A stretch of 7,990 nucleotides of DNA, taken from the NCBI GenBank assembly GCA_946405645.1, contig CAMJHW010000063.1, positions 1 through 7,990 of the forward strand, written 5' to 3'. The number at the start of each line of letters is the position of its first letter. The stretch's first letter is position 1. The stretch is from an uncultured Bacteroidales bacterium (GTDB lineage: Bacteria > Bacteroidota > Bacteroidia > Bacteroidales > UBA932). The notes beneath the pieces were generated by a model. It made no database searches, was not told where the DNA came from, and was given only the letters and a program-made list of their open reading frames with translations. The position numbers and the translations under genes are program-made. Shown one piece after another: positions 5,238 to 7,990 of this stretch.

Positions 5238-7990
5238 ATGAAACGTATCGGTGCCATATTTTTCCTGCTTCTGGCAGGAATCACGGCCAGTGCCCAGTTC
5301 TATTCTTCCGGGGAAGACCCCGGAAGGCTTAAGTGGAGCACCGTCACATCCGACAATTTCCGCATAATCTATCCTGCAGGAAACGATTCCCTGGCCCTCG
5401 AGTACGGACACGCCCTGGAAAGATACCGGACGGTCCTGGGAGCAAGCATCGGCTATGAGCCCAACTCGCAGTACCGCCGGCCGATGCCTGTCATCCTGCA
5501 TCCGTACAGCGCCCAGGCCAACGGCTCAGTGGTATGGGCGCCGCGAAGGATGGATCTGTACACCAGGCCACAATCAGCGGCTCCCGAGCCGATGGATTGG
5601 ATAACGGAACTGGCAGTCCACGAGTCGCGTCACGTGTCCCAAATGCAGTTCGCAAAGGGGCGGGGCTTCGGAGCCTTCAATGTCCTGGTCGGAGACCTTT
5701 TCACCGGCGCGTTGTCGGCCGTATATCCCGGCCCGGCGCTGCTGGAGGGCGACGCCGTTTCGACGGAGACGGCCCTCACCCGTGCCGGGCGCGGACGCTC
5801 GGCCGATTTCCTGGAGCATTACCGTGTGAATTTCGCGGATGGGGATTTCAGAAACTGGTATCGCTGGCGCTGGGGTTCGCAGAAGCTATTTACCCCCGAC
5901 CATTATAGGGCGGGCTATATGCTCGTGGCGGGAATGAGGTATGTCTATGACGACCCGCTTTTCACGAAACGTTACTATTCCAACATCGTGGACCCCATCT
6001 GGCCTTTCCCGTTCTTTGTCCTTCAGAGAACCGTCAGACAGGCCTCGGGACTGCGTTTCAAGGATACTTGGACGGAAATCGCCTCGGCGCAGCAGGCCAT
6101 CTGGGCTGCGGACGAGGAGGCGCGCGGCCCTTTCGGCCCAGCCAGGCAGCTTACCCGCCAGGGGCGCCTCTTTACGGAGTATCTCAGCCCTGAAGCCGCA
6201 GGCGACAGGACCTTTGCGGTAAGGCAGAGCCTGTCCGGGCCGCCGCAGTTGGTGCAGTTGCTGCCTGACGGAGCAGTTTCCCCCGTCAGGCCTTTTGCCA
6301 CAAATACCAGTCAATTGCGATATTCCGAGAATCTGAACCGATTGTTCTGGAGTGAAAAAGTCCAGGACCACAGATGGACATTGAAGTCGGATTCCAGGAT
6401 TTATTATCTAGAGCCCAGCAGCCGGACTGTACACCGGCTTACGAGCGAAGGCAACCTTGCCAATCCTTCTCCGGATCCCGAAGGGACATCCGTGTCCGTG
6501 ACGGAGTATCCTGTGGAAGGCGGCTCGGCGGTCAGGATACTCGACGGCCGCTACGGCCTGACTGAACGGCGCTTCCTTGCTCCCGACAGCCTCCAGGTCG
6601 TGGAGACCGCCTGGGCCTCGGCGCCGACGGCCACGGACAAGCGCCTTGTCGCCAGCGCCATCTCCGCCGGAGGGTTTGCTTTCTACGACGTTCTTGACGG
6701 CTTCCGTCCTCTGACCGATCCGCTGCCGATTAAGATCAAACAACTGCGGTCATCCGAAGAAGGAGTGTTCTTCGTCTCGGACCTCGGCGGCGTCAACGAA
6801 CTCTACCTCCTTTCGCTCCCGGACGACCACGGATCTGTCGGGACTGTGGCCCGGCTGACAAACAACCGTTTCGGAGCTTCCGATTTCCTCCCTTCCGCTT
6901 CCGACGACAGCCTCACCTTCTCCGCGTTGACAACGGAAGGACGCATGCTCTACCGTGGGACGAAAGGATCTTATCCCACGGAGACCGCTTCATGGCCGAT
7001 CGCAGACCGCCTCTCAGAGCAGGAGTCCGCACTATCCCCTTCCGTCATAAGGGAAGCGGAGAGCAGATTCTCCTCTCCAAAGCCTTACCGCAAGTTCACC
7101 CATCTGTTGCGCCTGCACTCTTGGGTGCCGGCATATGTCGACTACGATGCCATCGCAAATTCAAGCTATGAGACGGTTTTCTCGACGGCAGGACTCGGGG
7201 CCACGGCTTTTTTCCAGAACGACCTCGGCACCGCAAGCCTCATCGCCGGATACTCTGCGGCGCTCGACATCCAGAAAGACGACGCGGTCTGGGACCACTC
7301 GTTCCACGGCAAGTTCACTTACCGAGGATGGTATCCTGTCATAGAACTCAGTACCACCTTGGGCAAGGGCCTCGCCCGACGGTACCAGTGCAATACCATA
7401 CTGTTCGACGATCACCGCACAATGTCCATCGACGGAAAGGAAACGGACGTGCCGTCATTCCGTACGACGGCGCGGATCTACATCCCCTGGGATTTCTCCA
7501 ACGGCGGATGGTTCCGCGGCCTGGTCCCCCGTATCGAAGCCCAATACTCCAACGACATCGTCAACACGGCGGAGATATACTACAGGATCCTGCACATAAT
7601 CGGTGAAAAGTCCGGTGTATTCAGGATTCCGGCGGGCGCCGGCGACGGACATGTCGTGCCGATGGCGCGCTTGACGGCCAGCGTCCGCGGCTATGCCACC
7701 ACCGGCCGCGGGCGCTCTGCGGTCTATCCGCGATGGGGCGTGGGCGCCGAAGGCGGCTTCAGCATGCGCCCCGGCGCCACAGGCTTGTTCGCGCCCGCGG
7801 CCTATGCCTATTTGTACGGATATGTTCCCGGCTTGATGGACACTCACGGCATCCGTCTCTCGGCTGTATATCAGACACGGTTCGACGGGCTGTTCCCGGA
7901 CAACTTCGTAAACATCCTGCCCCGGGGAATGGGCGGAGTCTCCAATCTTCAATCGTATCTTTTGACCAAGTATGAGTCCCAGACCCGGTT
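5238..7990 (+). CDS. Exported HExxH metallopeptidase with TolB-like beta-propeller and C-terminal outer-membrane-type barrel (3' end beyond window)
   Basis: One uninterrupted frame of 917 codons starts at ATG 5238 and runs off the right edge. An in-frame TAG at 5223 excludes an upstream start. A Sec signal peptide covers 1-19 (MKRIGAIFFLLLAGITASA, cut before Gln20). Residues about 30-295 look like a gluzincin of the peptidase-MA type: 'LKWSTVTSDNFRIIYP' opening (31-46), zinc motif HESRH (128-132) within WITELAVHESRHVSQMQ, and a downstream ALLEGDA with Glu170 as probable third ligand. Residues about 305-580 carry beta-propeller-like blades, e.g. HRLTSEGNLANPSPDPEG (399-416), FFVSDLGGVNELYLL (511-525) and ARLTNNRFGASDFLPS (538-553). 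From about 615 onward, alternating aromatic/glycine-rich strands (GLGATAFFQNDLGTASLIAG, 652-671; FTYRGWYPVIEL, 693-704) suggest an outer-membrane barrel. It is divergent from the Na/Pi gene. Substrate and role are unknown; a periplasmic or surface protease is inferred. The propeller and barrel calls come from strand patterns only. Confidence 0.8.
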   Translation, partial: MKRIGAIFFLLLAGITASAQFYSSGEDPGRLKWSTVTSDNFRIIYPAGNDSLALEYGHALERYRTVLGASIGYEPNSQYRRPMPVILHPYSAQANGSVVWAPRRMDLYTRPQSAAPEPMDWITELAVHESRHVSQMQFAKGRGFGAFNVLVGDLFTGALSAVYPGPALLEGDAVSTETALTRAGRGRSADFLEHYRVNFADGDFRNWYRWRWGSQKLFTPDHYRAGYMLVAGMRYVYDDPLFTKRYYSNIVDPIWPFPFFVLQRTVRQASGLRFKDTWTEIASAQQAIWAADEEARGPFGPARQLTRQGRLFTEYLSPEAAGDRTFAVRQSLSGPPQLVQLLPDGAVSPVRPFATNTSQLRYSENLNRLFWSEKVQDHRWTLKSDSRIYYLEPSSRTVHRLTSEGNLANPSPDPEGTSVSVTEYPVEGGSAVRILDGRYGLTERRFLAPDSLQVVETAWASAPTATDKRLVASAISAGGFAFYDVLDGFRPLTDPLPIKIKQLRSSEEGVFFVSDLGGVNELYLLSLPDDHGSVGTVARLTNNRFGASDFLPSASDDSLTFSALTTEGRMLYRGTKGSYPTETASWPIADRLSEQESALSPSVIREAESRFSSPKPYRKFTHLLRLHSWVPAYVDYDAIANSSYETVFSTAGLGATAFFQNDLGTASLIAGYSAALDIQKDDAVWDHSFHGKFTYRGWYPVIELSTTLGKGLARRYQCNTILFDDHRTMSIDGKETDVPSFRTTARIYIPWDFSNGGWFRGLVPRIEAQYSNDIVNTAEIYYRILHIIGEKSGVFRIPAGAGDGHVVPMARLTASVRGYATTGRGRSAVYPRWGVGAEGGFSMRPGATGLFAPAAYAYLYGYVPGLMDTHGIRLSAVYQTRFDGLFPDNFVNILPRGMGGVSNLQSYLLTKYESQTR

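Noticed and set aside
5534..5908. Plus-strand 124-codon frame overlapping the HExxH region
   Set aside because: It is an alternative reading frame within the metallopeptidase gene, lacks motifs and is dominated by Arg, Gly and Pro.
5886..6371. Minus-strand open frames inside the long plus-strand gene (here 161 codons; others at 6408-6743 and 7455-7952)
   Set aside because: The plus-strand frame is continuous across all of them and carries the zinc motif and propeller-like repeats. The antisense translations have the Arg/Gly/Ala-rich look of shadow frames.
1..7990. Mobile element, phage, CRISPR or defence system
   Set aside because: No transposase, integrase, nuclease, direct-repeat array or target-site duplication was seen, and gene content is housekeeping and transport apart from the envelope metallopeptidase.

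Overview
The window reads as chromosomal DNA of a fairly GC-rich member of the Bacteroidota, probably Bacteroidales. Three things point there: a lipoprotein of the DUF5106-plus-thioredoxin type, which I know only from that phylum; AT-rich gaps carrying the Bacteroidota -7 promoter word TAnnTTTG; and starts without a clear Shine-Dalgarno sequence. The genus cannot be fixed from this sequence. I see no mobile element, CRISPR array, tRNA or rRNA, and no gene-free stretch longer than about 60 bases.

Layout. From 1 to 5182 everything is on the minus strand, so transcription runs from high to low coordinates. It starts with a Na/Pi cotransporter with a PhoU-like tail (5182-3440). This overlaps by 11 bases a periplasmic DUF5106/thioredoxin lipoprotein (3450-2476). 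A 38-base AT-rich gap with a TAAATTTG promoter word follows. Then comes a tight three-gene block: galM (2437-1391), thyA (1394-600, ATGA overlap with galM) and folA (597-100, 2 bases after thyA). A terminator-like hairpin spans the folA stop. The first 19 codons of a sodium:solute symporter of the NSS/LeuT type run off the left edge (59-1).

From 5238 to the right edge a single uninterrupted plus-strand frame of at least 917 codons runs off the window. It reads as an exported three-module protein: an HExxH zinc metallopeptidase domain, a TolB/WD40-like beta-propeller, and a C-terminal region that looks like an outer-membrane beta-barrel. It is divergent from the Na/Pi gene. The two genes share a 55-base intergenic region with a near-perfect inverted repeat, each arm of which holds one -7 promoter word.

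How the genes fit together. thyA and folA form a familiar functional pair: ThyA makes dTMP and dihydrofolate, and FolA recycles the dihydrofolate. galM sits upstream in the same transcript and feeds the Leloir pathway, with no biochemical link that I can see. The Na/Pi and DUF5106 genes look translationally coupled. The most unusual item is the metallopeptidase-propeller-barrel protein, whose substrate and role are unknown. Nothing else here departs from ordinary core metabolism and transport.
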